This document shows positions 10,037-21,013 of a stretch of 64,000 nucleotides of DNA, one piece after another (the stretch's first letter is position 1; every line of letters starts with the position of its first letter). This DNA is from Linanthus parryae (lineage: Eukaryota > Streptophyta > Magnoliopsida > Ericales > Polemoniaceae), in NCBI GenBank assembly GCA_023055425.1, contig JALGPY010000005.1, positions 89,569,495-89,633,494 on the forward strand, given 5' to 3'. The notes under the pieces were generated by a model, which made no database searches, was not told the DNA's origin, and saw only the letters and a program-made list of their open reading frames with translations. The position numbers were made by a program, and so were the translations under genes.

Positions 10037-10663
10037 TGTGCACAAGAGATTCCGGCGGGGAGACCTCCGTGTACACCGTATGTATAGGATCAGAGATCGC
10101 ACAGGAAGAGTGGGGTTGTGTGTAGGGAGAGAGTAAGGCAGTAGTAATGTCTAAGAGAGAGACAGAGGTTTGGCAGAGCTTCCGCGTATGGCTAGTGTGT
10201 TCTCCTTTGTATGGAAAGGTTAACGTCCTATATATAGCAGGGAACGTGACCGTTGTAGTGTGGTTAATGCGCCCATTGATGGCGGCTTAATTAGCTTAAT
10301 CATAACGGCACTTTCGTCCGAGTATATAGGGACCGTTACAGCACGTTGTGCGCGAATACCGGAACCGTTACGGGGTTGACCGGGTTTGACCGGATTGACC
10401 GGGTTTATGGAGCTCGTGCCATAAATCTCTCAAAACAGTTACTAAAGGTCGCGTGCGGGCTTGGCTCGCACGCGACAGGGCTTACTCTAGCCTCCAAACC
10501 ACTAAGTCCCTACAAGTCCCGTGCGGTGGTATGCGAGGGCTCTGTCTCGCAGCCCCCACATGGATCAGCTCGGCTGGTGATCCAGTGTGTGTGGAGCACA
10601 ATATGGTGTGCTGGATGGTTGCCACGTGGCCAAGATCTGTCAGCTCAGAAAGCACTATCTACA
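10037..10663 (-). repeat. 5' LTR of element A
   Basis: 627 bp, starting TGTAGATAGTGC at 10663 and ending TTGTGCACA at 10037 on the minus strand. A TATATATA box (10229-10237) lies in the expected U3/R position. A strong hairpin, GTCGCGTGCG and CGCACGCGAC with a 9-bp loop (10448-10476), lies upstream of it. The LTR aligns with the 3' LTR of B (19091-19701) over blocks such as CTCTAGCCTCCAAACCACTAAG, so A and B are related but separate families or subfamilies. Confidence 0.92.
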
Positions 10664-12915
10664 ACCCTATACGCTATCTGCTGGGGCACTCGCCTCCCTC
10701 TAGTAGACTTGCAAAATGGTACATGACCATATCCCAGTATGATATAGTTTGTACGCGAGCCAAGGACATCAAGTCCCAGGCGTTGGCAGATTTACTAGCC
10801 CAGTTCCCGGATGATAACTACGAGCCTGTGACAGAGGGACTTGAGGGGCCAGAGATATACGCGATCAATGACCAGTATTGGAAGCTGCATTTTGACGAGT
10901 TTTCAACAAGAACAGGAGGAGGAATCGGAGTAGTGCCAATCAAGCCCGATCTAGAGGTCATTCAGATGTCGACCAAGCTGGACTTCATGGTAACCAATAA
11001 TGAGTCCGAGTACGAGGCACTGATCGCGGGACTGCTCGTAGCCAAGGCCTTGGAGGTTCAGAATCTCATTATCATGGGAGATTAAAGTTAGTTGTTAGAG
11101 AGGCCTTGGGAGAATATGCGCTCAAGGAGATCAACTTGCGGAAGTACAGGTCAATAGTACAGAAGTTGGTTCAAAAGTTCGAATATGTCAGATACAAGCA
11201 CACGCCCAGGTGTGATAACCGACATGCGGATGCGTTGGCTACTCTAGGGTCAAAAATCAGCTCTGATAAATGCCCGGAAAAAATCTCGATCGATGTCAAG
11301 ACGACTCCGTCCTTGGTGAAGGACATATGTGAAGAAGAGTCCCCTGAAGAAGCAGATTGGAGAAAGCCCATCCTGCGCGCAATGGCTAACAGAACCAGCA
11401 AAGAAACTTGGGTTTCTATCAAGGGATTTCACATACACGATGGCCTACTATATTACAAGGGCCCAAGGGGATTCTCATGCGATGTGTGACAGAAGAAGAA
11501 GGTCGAGCAACCTTGGAGAAGATCCACCAACATTCATGTGGAGATAATGAGATTTCTATCTACAGGAAAACCCAAAGATATGGGATCCATTGTCCACAAA
11601 TGTCATACTTTGCAGCTATCATACAGAGCAACTGTGAAAAATGCGCGCTGATTAAAGATGACCTGGAGATTTCCGCAATAGAAGACGAAGATTGGCGAAA
11701 GCTTAAAATCGACTACTTAAAAGAGGGAGCTCTGCTCGCCAGCAGAAAGGAGGTTGATAAGCTCAAAATAAAATCTACTTGATACATCGTACAAGAAAGT
11801 TTGGTGTGGCGGAAAGGACACAACGGGAACTTGCTCAGATGTCTGAACGGGAAAGGGACCCAGGAGGTCATGGAGATGTCCCACCATGTAGAGAACCAAG
11901 AAGGCGCAAAGTTGTGCAGACAACTATTAACAGTTGGATACTTCTGGCCAACCATGGAAGCCGATTGTCGCGCGAAAGTCAGAAGATGCCAGCAATGCCA
12001 ATTCCATGGCTATCTAGTGCATGCTCCTGCCGTCGACTTGCACGCGTTGGGGACTTCTTGGTCGTTCCACACTTGGTCGTTGGATTTAATCGGACCAATA
12101 CGCCCCCCTTCGCGGGGGAACGAATACATCCTCACAGGAACAGAGCAATTCACTAAGTGGGTGGAGGCAATCCCACTCAAAACAGCGAATGCGGCGGTCG
12201 TGGTCAAGTTCATACAGGAAAAAATCATCCATCGCTTTGGTATCCCTAACACTATACTCTCCGACAATGGAACTTCTTTCGTCAATCTCCATGTGGCCGC
12301 AAAATTTATGGAGTACAACATAAGGAAAGTATGCTCAACACCCTATTATCCAAAGGGAAATGGAAATGCAGAGGCCACCAACTAAGAGATTGCTCTGAGT
12401 ATTGAGCGAAATTGTCGCGGACGATCATAAAAGGTGGACAGATTCTCTGGGAATGACGCTTTGGGCGTATCGCACATCACCCAGGACTCCTACACGAACC
12501 TCTTCGTTCTTACTATGCTATGGAGCTGAAGCAGTTGTCCCGCCTGAAGTTAAGGTGAATTAAGCAAGACTGGATTTCAGCGCTTTATATGACAACGAGC
12601 GCGATCATGATCTCATCCTTCCAGAAGAAAGACACGAGAAGGCTACTAGAGCGAATGCCAAGTACAAAGAAAGGATCTCGTGCGCCTACAACAAAAAGGT
12701 CCAGCATAGGGACTTCGTAGTAGGGGACCTAGTCCTGCGAGCTTTCGACCATTGCATGCGCGAAGCGGCCCACCCCAAGTTTGCGGCTATCTGGGAAGGA
12801 ACCTAAATTTCAAGGAAGCATTGATAGTGGTTATTGCAACATTCTGCGCTGCCACGGGACTGACACCACTCCAACCTCGGTCAATATGCGATGGCTGAAA
12901 AAGTACAATCCCTAG
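10664..12915 (+). pseudogene. Element B pol 3' part: RNase H and integrase
   Basis: Starts mid-gene at the A insertion with PIRYLLGHSPPSSRLAKWYM, the end of the first RNase H. It continues through archaeal-type RNase H (LHFDEFSTRTGGG, NNESEYEAL), two tandem H2C2-like modules and the integrase core (LDLIGPIRPP, SDNG, GNAEATN), and ends at MRWLKKYNP with TAG at 12913-12915. Breaks include a frameshift with stops near 11083, a frameshift near 11465 (after YYKGPRG), TGA at about 11780, a stop right after NAEATN at 12382, and indels near 12805. The first RNase H acidic motif reads FDEF instead of FDGS. Compared with A and C it clearly belongs to the same pol family. Confidence 0.85.
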
Positions 12916-13059
12916 ATCTCTCTTCACTTTCCTTAACACTTGCACTTTACATTTTTTTTTAAATCCTCCCATATGGGGATCCATATGATGATAATAACTC
13001 TACAATATGAGAGCTCTTTTATCAGCCACAAAATATCATTTTATCATTTTGCTGACCAT
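12916..13059. repeat. Post-pol palindrome of element B
   Basis: Directly after the pol stop, CCTCCCATATGGGG at 12965-12978 is followed by GATCCATATGATG. It matches the position and sequence of the post-pol palindromes in A (three copies) and C (one copy). Confidence 0.5.
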
Positions 13060-13660
13060 AATGCAAGTGTAAGCCTATCCATTCATATAGCATCTAAACG
13101 CATGATTGAAAAGCCAATCTCATTTGATAGGAACAAATACGTGAACGTAAGCCTATCTCATATGATAGCAGTACGGCAAAATCAAAGCCTATCTGTCTAG
13201 ATAGCACCCAAACGCGACTAAAGCCTATCTCATATGGTAGCAACTCAAAGCCTATCTGTCTAGATAGCACCCAAACGCGACTAAAGCCTATCTCATATGA
13301 TAGCAATTAAAGCAAATTCAAATCCTATCTGTCGAGATAGCAGCCATTCACAAATAAATGCCTATCTGTTCAGATAGTAGCTAAACGTGACTAAGCCCAT
13401 CCGTATGATGACAGCAAAGTACAAAAGCCTATTCGACAGAATAGCAGGCAATAGGTGAGGTAAAGCCTATCTTATCAGACAAACAGCAAGTGCAAATTAA
13501 AGCACGCTTGCATAACAGACAAGATGCGCGCCTATCTGATTGAATAGCATTCAAAAGTAAGTCTATCTTATTAGACAAAAAAACAAATGCAAAGCATAAT
13601 TTCATGGCAGCCAAATGCGGTTTACAACTTATCTGTTTAGATAGCAGCTCAAAACAAATC
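13060..13660. repeat. Palindromic repeat array of element B, part 1
   Basis: About 14 copies of a GCCTATCT...AGATAGCA unit, spaced about 25-60 bp. Loop sequences vary (GTCT, TCATAT, GTTC) while the CTATCT/AGATAG arms persist, for example at 13150, 13183, 13220, 13248 and 13285. This is the counterpart of A's 54-bp array read on the pol strand, but much less homogeneous. Confidence 0.8.
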
Positions 13661-13842
13661 TTACAAATGAAAAAGGCTTTTACGCCAAGGCTAAAGTATT
13701 CTCAGGGAACGTTAAAAAGCATACCTATCTAGGATTATAAAGCTACGGAACTGACTACGATCAACTTGACGCTGTCGTCGACGTCCTCGACCAGAACAGA
13801 GCTCTTGTTCGTACCTCTGGCATGGCAAGATGAAGATGAACT

Positions 13843-14294
13843 TCAAGCCCTGAAGGCTGCTGATGTGAAGAACAAGTAGGAGAACATCTCATGGAGTAGG
13901 AAGCTAATTGTGCGTAAGAAGGAAGCAATCCAACTTGTTATTCCCTGGCCTGAGCAATGGTTGCAAATTTTTCTATACCGGAGAACCACCGGAGATGCAC
14001 TCCACTCACTACTTGCTGTTTTAAGAATTGTCGCAAGATTGTTCTTCGCCGGAGGAATACCGGAGATGATCCCTGCAAACGTGACAGGGAAAAAGATGTC
14101 TTCGTTCCAACGAAAGAGCTTACACCACTGGTCTTCAAAAAGACCACGCGAATCAGAAGCCTCTTCTGTGAGTTCCTTGGGAGCAATTTCTATAGCACAA
14201 CGCACAAGTTCAAGCTTGGAGGACCAGAGCTGATACGGATTGAAAAAGGGTAAAAAGCAATGAAAAGAATGGCAGGAATCAGGAGAGGTGGCAT
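13843..14294 (-). pseudogene. Second antisense ORF of element B (unknown protein)
   Basis: The first ATG downstream of the antisense TATA box is at 14294. After a small indel the conserved frame reads ATSPDSC, QLWSSKLELVRCAIEIAPK, NEDIFFPVTFAGIISGIPPA and on to a stop at 13843-13845, about 150 codons in all. The part from 14205 is open for 120 codons. The homologous ORF in A has SPYDC, FALCAIEIVSK and IMFAGHVSGRLP in the same order. No known domain was recognised. It lies between the two halves of the palindromic array and points towards pol. In B the start is uncoupled from the frame by a net deletion of about 4 bp after the ATG, so this copy is probably dead. Confidence 0.45.
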
Positions 14295-14446
14295 TTTGTC
14301 AATTGCAAGAACCCAGATAAAGAACAAAATGGTAGAGAAGGGGGTTTATATAAGACTCAAAGGAGCCTCTTCATTTTCCCGGCCGAGTCAGCAACGCCTA
14401 AAAAACAAGCAAGAAGCAATGAAAAGAATGGCAGGAATCAGGAGAG
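14254..14446. repeat. 34-bp direct repeat flanking the antisense TATA box of B
   Basis: The sequence AAGCAATGAAAAGAATGGCA and the following GGAATCAGGAGAG occur at 14254-14287 and again at 14413-14446, about 159 bp apart. The copies flank the TATA box of the second antisense ORF. Probably a local duplication. Confidence 0.8.
14344..14351 (-). promoter_or_regulatory. TATA box (TATATAAA) of second antisense gene, element B
   Basis: On the minus strand this is TTATATAAACCCCC, 50 bp before the ATG at 14294. The homologous position in A also reads TATATAAACCC. Confidence 0.5.
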
Positions 14447-14519
14447 CCTACAAAGCTTTAAAATATTCAGGACTCACTAAGAGTCTTGAGTCAGTAAGTT
14501 CTAAACTGCAGTAAAACAT

Positions 14520-14690
14520 GACATATGAGCGTAAGCCTATCATTCTATGATAACGGAAAAAAAATCATTAAGTAAAGTGTAAGCTTGCCTGTCTAGGTAG
14601 CAACGGGACGCGCGTGTAAGCATGTCTCATATGATAGCAACCATGCGCAGTGATGCACGTGCCTATCTGTCCAGATAGTCATAAGCTCAC
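14520..14690. repeat. Palindromic repeat array of element B, part 2
   Basis: Four more degenerate units (near 14530, 14583, 14613 and 14663; for example GCCTATCTGTCCAGATAG) lie on the far side of the second antisense gene, showing that the gene is embedded in the array region. Confidence 0.65.
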
Positions 14691-14920
14691 AAACCTCAAA
14701 AATTCTAATGACGGAAAAATCTACTTATCTATGAGCAATCACATAAAGCCTCGCATTCAGGTAAACAAAAGCATGAGCCAATCACAAGCAGAAATATAGG
14801 ATATTTCAGTACGCGCGGAACCAGCACGCGCAAAAGCATGAAGCTCAAAATGTTCAGACGATCCAAGCCACAGAGGGCACAAAAGATCACAAGAATTTGA
14901 CAGAACGATTCTCGCAAATA

Positions 14921-17900
14921 CTAATCCTCAAAGAAATCCTTCAAGAAGGAATCTCCTGCTGACAACCTTATGCTATTAGCAGTTAGCTTCTCTAAGCGAG
15001 CCTTGTTGTCTATATGGCGTTTGGTGGCTGCCTCAAAATCCTTGGCCATCTACTCCAACTCTACCCTGCGAGCGTCTAGGGCAGCTTTCTCCTCCCTATA
15101 GGCAGCACATTCGGACCTGAGTTGTGCAGAATTACGATTTTTTGTCAACCTCTGCATAAGGAAGTCCACATCCAATCGCCCTGTCGCGATCTGCTCGAGT
15201 TCTTCCGCACTAGCAAGAAGGTCCTGAGCGCTGTCAACAGTGGTGCTCGCAAGGGTAGTTAAATTAACTCTCTCCAAAAGAGCGACATCTTTCTCAAAAG
15301 TTCCCCTATGTCTTTTGGGGCCAGATCCAACACTTTAGCAAATACAGTTGGAAAGGACACGCGCACTTTCATTAGCCACTCGAGGCAAGCTTGGTCGATA
15401 CCTACACACGCGGAAGAAAAAGCAGAACACTTAGCAAAACTATGGGTTTAGTAAACCAAGAACAAAATGGGGAATGGCCTTACCACTTCCTTCAACGATC
15501 TGCCGAAGAGGGGAAATGGGCATCACTTCTTACGAACTAGAACCAGCTGCTCCGGCCAACCTCCGATCTGCCTGAGACTCCCGCGCGAAGTACGACTCAG
15601 GGATCACAAAACTTCTCTCAACCACAACAAGATTTGCAGCCTGCGAACCCCATACTTCAAACGGATTCTCGGAGAAAAGGCCGCCCAAATCCAAATCAAA
15701 ACCCCCCGCAGAGGCAGCACTTCTCGAAACAAACTCTCGGCGCAGGAGGTGTGTCGCGCCTGGCTGACTCAGCCCCTTTGACATTCTCAGCAATAGAGAG
15801 GTTGTGCCCAGTTAAAACAGCGTCCACAACACTTTCCTCAACAGGAGCGACACGCTCACCCAAATCAGTATCATGATTAGAGGGCTCACGCTCTCCAGCA
15901 TTTTCCCCAAGGAGCGCGTCTTCCACAACCGTCGCACCTGTTTCCCGCCCAGCATCTTCTTCATCTGAGGAAATGTGTATTGCAGGGGTGACAGGAGCAG
16001 CATCATATTTTTTCCTTTGGTATTTTTCAACCATGGGAGTTCTCTCTAGTACAGTCTGCCCAATAGAACCTGCATCAGAAACAAGAGGTACTTCTCCCGT
16101 CTCTTCCTCATCAGAGTTATCCCCTGTGGCAGGATAAGAATAATAATTCAGGGGTCATGAAGAAATCGTCTCCAAGGAAAAAAAAGAAATGAGTAGTACC
16201 TCTCCTCTTAAAAACCGGATTGACAGCAGCTTGCTTGGTGACTTCCATTCGAGAACGCTTTGATTGCTGAGTAACTATGTCGCTAGCCTCGGGTTCGTCA
16301 CCAGTTCTCTTTCTCATTGAGTTGTCATTAATTGAAGCCAGAAAGGCCTCTAATGCATCAGAAACCAGCTGCTGGACTTCAGGAGTCATAAGCCTGGTCG
16401 GGTCAATATGATTGTCAGGTACGGAGGACTTTTTTAGGATTGCCTTCTCCTCGCGCAAGCGTTGATAAAACTTGCGCTACGATCTCCAGAGGCGAAACGT
16501 CTCCGACAACACTAATACAAGGAAAGGGCAAGTCAGGAGTAGCACGTGAAAACACGAAGACAAGGGAAGGAGGCGCGAGCATACCTGGATGAAGGAGTCC
16601 ACATACTTAACCTTGGCTGTAAATTATTTTTTCTTAATAAAGTCGATCTTTTCTTCGAGAACAAATTGAGCACACAGATGACAATCCTTAGCCAGCAAAG
16701 AATAAAAGCCATACCAGGAATCATCTCGAATCCGGATTGTCTTAAAGGGATACTCCTTTGTTGGGAGCGCTGGCGCCTTGCTAGGTTGAAAAGGAGCATG
16801 ATCAGGACTATTTTGAAATTTGATGAGACGATGGGTTTGGAAATTCCAGAAGTTAACCCAATTAGGAGTATTTTTACCCCTTCTACTGTGGGATGGTTGA
16901 ATCAAAGGGAGCTCAGCAAGCAAAAGGGAGGTGCTTCAATCGAATATGACACTATCATAACAACCATTGACAATGGAGTCAGGCCACAATGGAGGAGCGA
17001 CAGCATCATACCCGAACTGGGGGCTCACACAAACAGGATCGTAAAAAACGGTGCGCTGTTCATAGCTGGAAGTCTCGGTACCATGCACATATTCGGGCAG
17101 AGCGGGTAGATACCCCCTTTGGACCCAGTTAACAAATCTACTATAGACCCAATCCCATTTAGTTATGCTTAGTGATGAGCTCGAGGTCTTCCTCAGGGTA
17201 GAAATCCTCCCAGAAATCTATGTTTTTGTCTTCCATACGAGAACATACGGCCGAAGATGGAAATAATGAACGTCGTCGCATATAAGAGCAAAAGTGCGTT
17301 GGGGAGTTTTTGTTTTGTACCAACGCCACGAGCGAGGACACTGGTGTACATCAACATAGTTTGGTACGTCCATAGATCGACATAAGAAGGAATTGGAGTA
17401 TATTCAGGCCATCGTTCGAAGACCCACATGGTTAAGAATCCAACGTTAACAAAGGCAATGACATCGACCCTTCCTTGGGACTACTCAACATGTGTCACGG
17501 CCAAATCAAGACGATAGTACAAAGAGCCCAAGACAAGGGGACCTAGAGCGATCCTATGAACAATCGCGAGCTTTACTGCAAGAGGAAGCACGTGGATAAA
17601 AACTCTGTCATGCAGACTCCCGTCTATGAGAACAAGTGAAAACCAAACGCACAGAAAGCCGCACAACGACCATGGGAGCCCTTCTCCATCAGTATAAATT
17701 AATGCGTTGGGATTATCCTTGATCAACTTCAGGATAATGGCAGGTTTGGCATAGGCTTTGAAAACATGATCCATTTGGACCACATATTCTTCGTGCTGGA
17801 AGAAACGGACATGCAAGTTTTGCAAGGTTCAACCGCGTCAGGAGCCCACCTTGTGGCAGCTTTTCTCAGATTCGCAATACATTTCTGCATCTGCGCGAAG

Positions 17901-18469
17901 AGGGTAAGCTCCTCGTCAGACTCTAATTTGTCCAAAGGGTCAAAGGCTCCCATGCTCGGAAGCATCAACAGATTCTCCACATCTTCAAGACTAGGCGAGG
18001 CCTCGAAGGCAGAAAAATGAAACGAATGGATTTTTCTCGAGTACCATGATAATAAGACCCTTAGCACGTCCTGATTGGCTTTAAGGTTGAAACCCTTGGT
18101 CGCACGAATGGCATGATAGACTCCAGCTTGTGTTAGCACCTCCTCGTGGTTTTTAAGGATGAAAGCAATCCATTCATCCATCCCATCGAGCTTTTCTAGA
18201 AAGGACTGAAAAAGGATATCATTAAATGGGAATAAACCAGTTTCGATACCGAGCCTCTGAACATCATGCGCATCTGCCAAATCCCAATCTTCCCTGTTTG
18301 ATTCGGGCTTCAACTGAAAAGAAACACCTGGAGGAGACGCATGGGGAGCGTCTCCCCGGATCGTAGCTAGGTTGAAATCATCACCACCTTGATATGGGGC
18401 CATGTATTAAATCTCCTAAGGAAGTTCCAGCACTTCTGCAGTTTCCTTGTTCGACTTCTTTGGGGCCAT
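14921..18469 (-). pseudogene. Antisense PMD-type gene of element B
   Basis: Read on the minus strand from ATG at 18469 (MAPKKSNKETAEVLELP, then stop codons, then APYQGGDDF aligned with C). Plant mobile domain features follow: the motif EASPSLEDVENLLMLPSMG at about 18010-17950, FLCVW, VLGSLYYRLDLA, and MWVFERWPEYTP at 17429. After it come YVDSFIQ (about 16580), LMTPEVQQLVSDALEAFLAS (16400), an acidic region (16030-15830), VWGSQAANLVVVE (15650) and a C-terminal coiled coil (15277-14921). The order matches A and C. The candidate exon ends (GT after VFKRRG near 16200 and after SFIQ near 16580) suggest it was spliced. Several stops and frameshifts show decay. It lies antisense between pol and the 3' LTR. 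Molecular role unknown. Confidence 0.7.
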
Positions 18470-18749
18470 TGTTGTGAATACAAACAACATATTACAACTT
18501 GATGGCATGCAAAAAGGGGGGATAAGAGTGTATCTGCAAAATTTGATCACAAACAAATTTCAAAAATTTACAAACAACTACACTCACGTTGCTGACGATT
18601 GAGCGCTTGAACCGCCTGGGAGAATTTTTTGACAAGTTGATCGAGAACCTGGTCGAAAGTTTCTACTTCTTGCTGAGGATTCTCTCTCTAATGCATACGA
18701 ACTCAGAATTAACAACAATGGAAAAGTTCTATTTGGAGAAAGCGGAGGG

Positions 18750-18757
18750 TTTAAATA
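18750..18757 (-). promoter_or_regulatory. TATA box of the PMD-type antisense gene, element B
   Basis: TATTTAAA in the context GGGCTATTTAAACCC on the minus strand, about 280 bp upstream of the ATG at 18469. A good splice donor (AAC/GTGAGTG, intron start 18587) lies between, so a 5' UTR intron is possible, but the acceptor is not clear. Confidence 0.45.
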
Positions 18758-19074
18758 GCCCTCAGATTGAAGTTTCGTGACTGCTGACGTCTGTTGATTC
18801 AGCAACGCTTCGGTATCCGACGAGATTGGTGACCCATCAAATCCTTCTGAGTTATTCTTGCCTCGAAAATAGGCAAAACTCTGTGGATGGCATCTGATTA
18901 ACTTCAAAGTGGCCACGCTTCGTTAGAAACCAAACGGCGCCTCTAAAACCTGGGTAATCATGGCTATGACTGGGGGCTAGGGATTTGAATTTCATTCAAA
19001 AATCAAGAATCTGCGTGGAGCCCACGCACGGTTGATGTTACGCGATTAAACAACGGACGCGCGCATGACATTCG

Positions 19075-19090
19075 CGTAAAAGGGGGCTAA
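19075..19090 (+). other. Polypurine tract of element B
   Basis: GTAAAAGGGGGCTAA ends directly at the TGTAGATGGTGC start of the 3' LTR. C has GCAAAAGGGGACTAA at the same place. Confidence 0.85.
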
Positions 19091-19701
19091 TGTAGATGGT
19101 GCTTTTTAGACAGACATATTACAGCCACGTGGCAGCCATCCGGCACATCTAGCTGTGCTCCATACACACTGGATAACTACCTATGCTTATCCACGTGGGG
19201 GCTGCGAGACAGAGCCCTCGCGTGCCAACACGGGACCTGTAGGGACTTAGTAGTTTGGAGGCAAGGGTCAGGCCCATCACGCGCGACCCTTTGTAACTGC
19301 TTTCAGAGACTTAATGGCCACATCCTTTAAACCCGGCTTGACCTCATAACAGTCTCCGGTATGTACAAGCAGGTGCCTAAAGGTTCCTATATACACGATC
19401 GAACGTGCCATTACGGGAGCTACCAAAAAGCCGCCATTTATGGTGCATTAACCCCCTCACAACGGTCACTTCCCCCACTATATATAGGATCGTTAGCCCT
19501 CCGATGCAACACACGAGTGACAGACTGGTTCAACACGAGTTCTTCTGGTCTTACTGAAGCTCTGCCATTAAGCTGTCTCTCTCTCTCTCTCTCAGTTACT
19601 ATTGCTTACCCTCTCCCTACACACACCCTACACCTCTCTGCGTTCCTATTCTCTACTTGAGGTGCACACTTAGATCTTTCTGAAGGATTTCCTTGCGCAC
19701 A
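19091..19701 (+). repeat. 3' LTR of element B
   Basis: 611 bp, TGTAGATGGTGC...TTGCGCACA. It contains a TATATATA box (19479-19486) and a CT microsatellite (19577-19592). The following ATTAG is the expected position of the target duplication; its partner is outside the window. Confidence 0.9.
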
Positions 19702-20145
19702 ATTAGTATTGGGGCAATTATGTAGTTAATAAAGACTTATTAACTATATAAAGGAACTCTAGCTTGTTATTTCCTCATCTAAGTCATTATTTAGAGAACA
19801 TAACAAATCAAGGAGAGAGACAAGAGGTGAGGCCGAAGCCCCAACCCCGTCCGCCCCTAGTGTCGTCGGCCACCTTGTGGTGCGGTGCTCCATGCTCCGT
19901 TTTGAGTGATCTCTTCCTTCATTCTTCCGTTGCTAGAACTACACATGGAGAAGGATTTCGTTCAAAGATCCAAGTTTGGATACTCATAGAGACGAAGACA
20001 CAATTTTTCGTAGTGATCACACAAACTAAGGTACACATATTTCTACCCTAATCATGTTATGATTGCTTGCCTGTGATCCTTGGAGGGATTTGAGCATGAT
20101 TAGAATTTTGTTATTCTGCTGCGTAACCTGCATCAAAACCCTACA
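19702..20145 (+). repeat. Copia-2 5' LTR (3' portion)
   Basis: It ends with ATCAAAACCCTACA at 20145 directly before GTGGTATCAGAGCCA. It includes an ACTATATAAAGGA box (about 19744-19756) and GAGGCCGAAGCCCC, both shared with the copia-1 LTR. The upstream ~1 kb of the LTR lies on the other side of element B. Confidence 0.8.
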
Positions 20146-20146
20146 G

Positions 20147-20160
20147 TGGTATCAGAGCCA
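20147..20160 (+). other. Copia-2 primer binding site
   Basis: TGGTATCAGAGCCA, complementary to the 3' end of initiator-Met tRNA, one base after the LTR end. Confidence 0.9.
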
Positions 20161-21013
20161 CATGTCGTAGCGCATAACATGATATTATGTGTTACTTTTT
20201 TTTCAGTTTTTACACTGTATATGTAATTCTACGCAAAAATTTAAATTAATTAGCATATTAGATGCAAATTGAATATGATTCAACCAAGCACGATCTAATT
20301 TTACATAAGATGTAGGAATTAGTGAGTTTGAATCACATATGATGTGATAAATTTTGGATGTAGGAACTAAGGTTTGGGCACAAGTTGGAAAAAGGACTTT
20401 TTCAAACTTTGAAACAACTAAACCTGGGCAACAAGGCAAGAAATTATTTTGGAAACAATTCCATAGAAGCGTTCGGCCCCCCTAGGGACCGCCCCCCTTA
20501 CCTTGCCGCCCAAGCTAGGGCACGGCCAAGGTCCTAGGCCGGCCCAGCGTGCGTCTTGGCCGTGCGTGGGGCTAGGTCGACTGGCCCAAGGCCTACCTTA
20601 GTCCTTTGGGAGGTTCGGCCATGGTGATGGTGGACCCCTTGGACCGTTTTGACCCTAGTTGCCTAATTTTCAACTAAAATTGAACAAGAACGTTAAAAAT
20701 TTGTTTTACCTGTATTATTTGCTTTGTTGCAAGGTGGATGGATATGGCCTAGGTTGTGGTTGTTTACTTTGTGGTTTGGTTTACGGCCTGCGAGTTGATC
20801 AATTAATGTAATAATTAATTTTACGGCCTGCGAGCTGATCATCTTCTCAACATGTGAGGTTTTATTTATTTAATTTAGATGCTAGCTAGATTTAGATCAT
20901 TAAATGATAGCCAAGAGCATGGAGAAGAAGACCAAAGAACCAAGTAGCCACAAAGACGATGGAGGAACTCACACACCTAGGATGCGCGGCTATCGTGGAG
21001 GCACATGGATATG
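20161..21013 (+). other. Copia-2 untranslated leader
   Basis: Non-coding leader. It contains a GC-rich block (20465-20600) with GGCCCCCCTAGGGACCGCCC, shared with the copia-1 leader near 57280. No gag start survives. Confidence 0.7.

Larger units (their letters stand above)
1..10663 (-). mobile_element. Element A: Tat-like Ty3/gypsy LTR retrotransposon, partial
   Basis: Read on the minus strand, this runs 5' LTR (10663-10037), primer site, gag-protease, RT/RNase H, second RNase H-integrase, a palindromic repeat array, and then two genes on the opposite (plus) strand. The 3' LTR lies left of base 1. The second RNase H before integrase is typical of the Tat lineage of plant gypsy elements, and antisense additional ORFs are known from Tat elements. 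A interrupts the pol gene of element B, whose coding sequence resumes exactly at 10664. A cannot be autonomous: it has a nonsense codon after protease, an RT deletion and two 1-bp frameshifts. The left TSD cannot be checked because it is outside the window. Confidence 0.9.
10664..19701 (+). mobile_element. Element B: Tat-like Ty3/gypsy retrotransposon, right part
   Basis: On the plus strand this contains the 3' half of pol, a palindromic array, two genes on the opposite strand, a polypurine tract and the 3' LTR. Its left half lies beyond element A, outside the window. The 3' LTR ends at 19701 inside copia-2 LTR sequence, so B was inserted there. Coding sequences carry several frameshifts and stops. 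Confidence 0.88.

Noticed and set aside
10453..11085. A 210-codon plus-strand frame as a gene
   Set aside because: Its first 70 codons are element A LTR sequence read in the wrong sense; only the part after 10664 is real coding sequence (element B pol).
17729..18403. Antisense genes as env-like genes
   Set aside because: They lie on the strand opposite to pol, show PMD and coiled-coil features, and lack signal peptide or membrane segments expected of an envelope protein.
20147..20160. tRNA-like matches at LTR borders as tRNA genes
   Set aside because: They are only 14-18 bases long, complementary to tRNA 3' ends and placed exactly at primer binding sites (also at 10016, 28604, 40237 and 57603).
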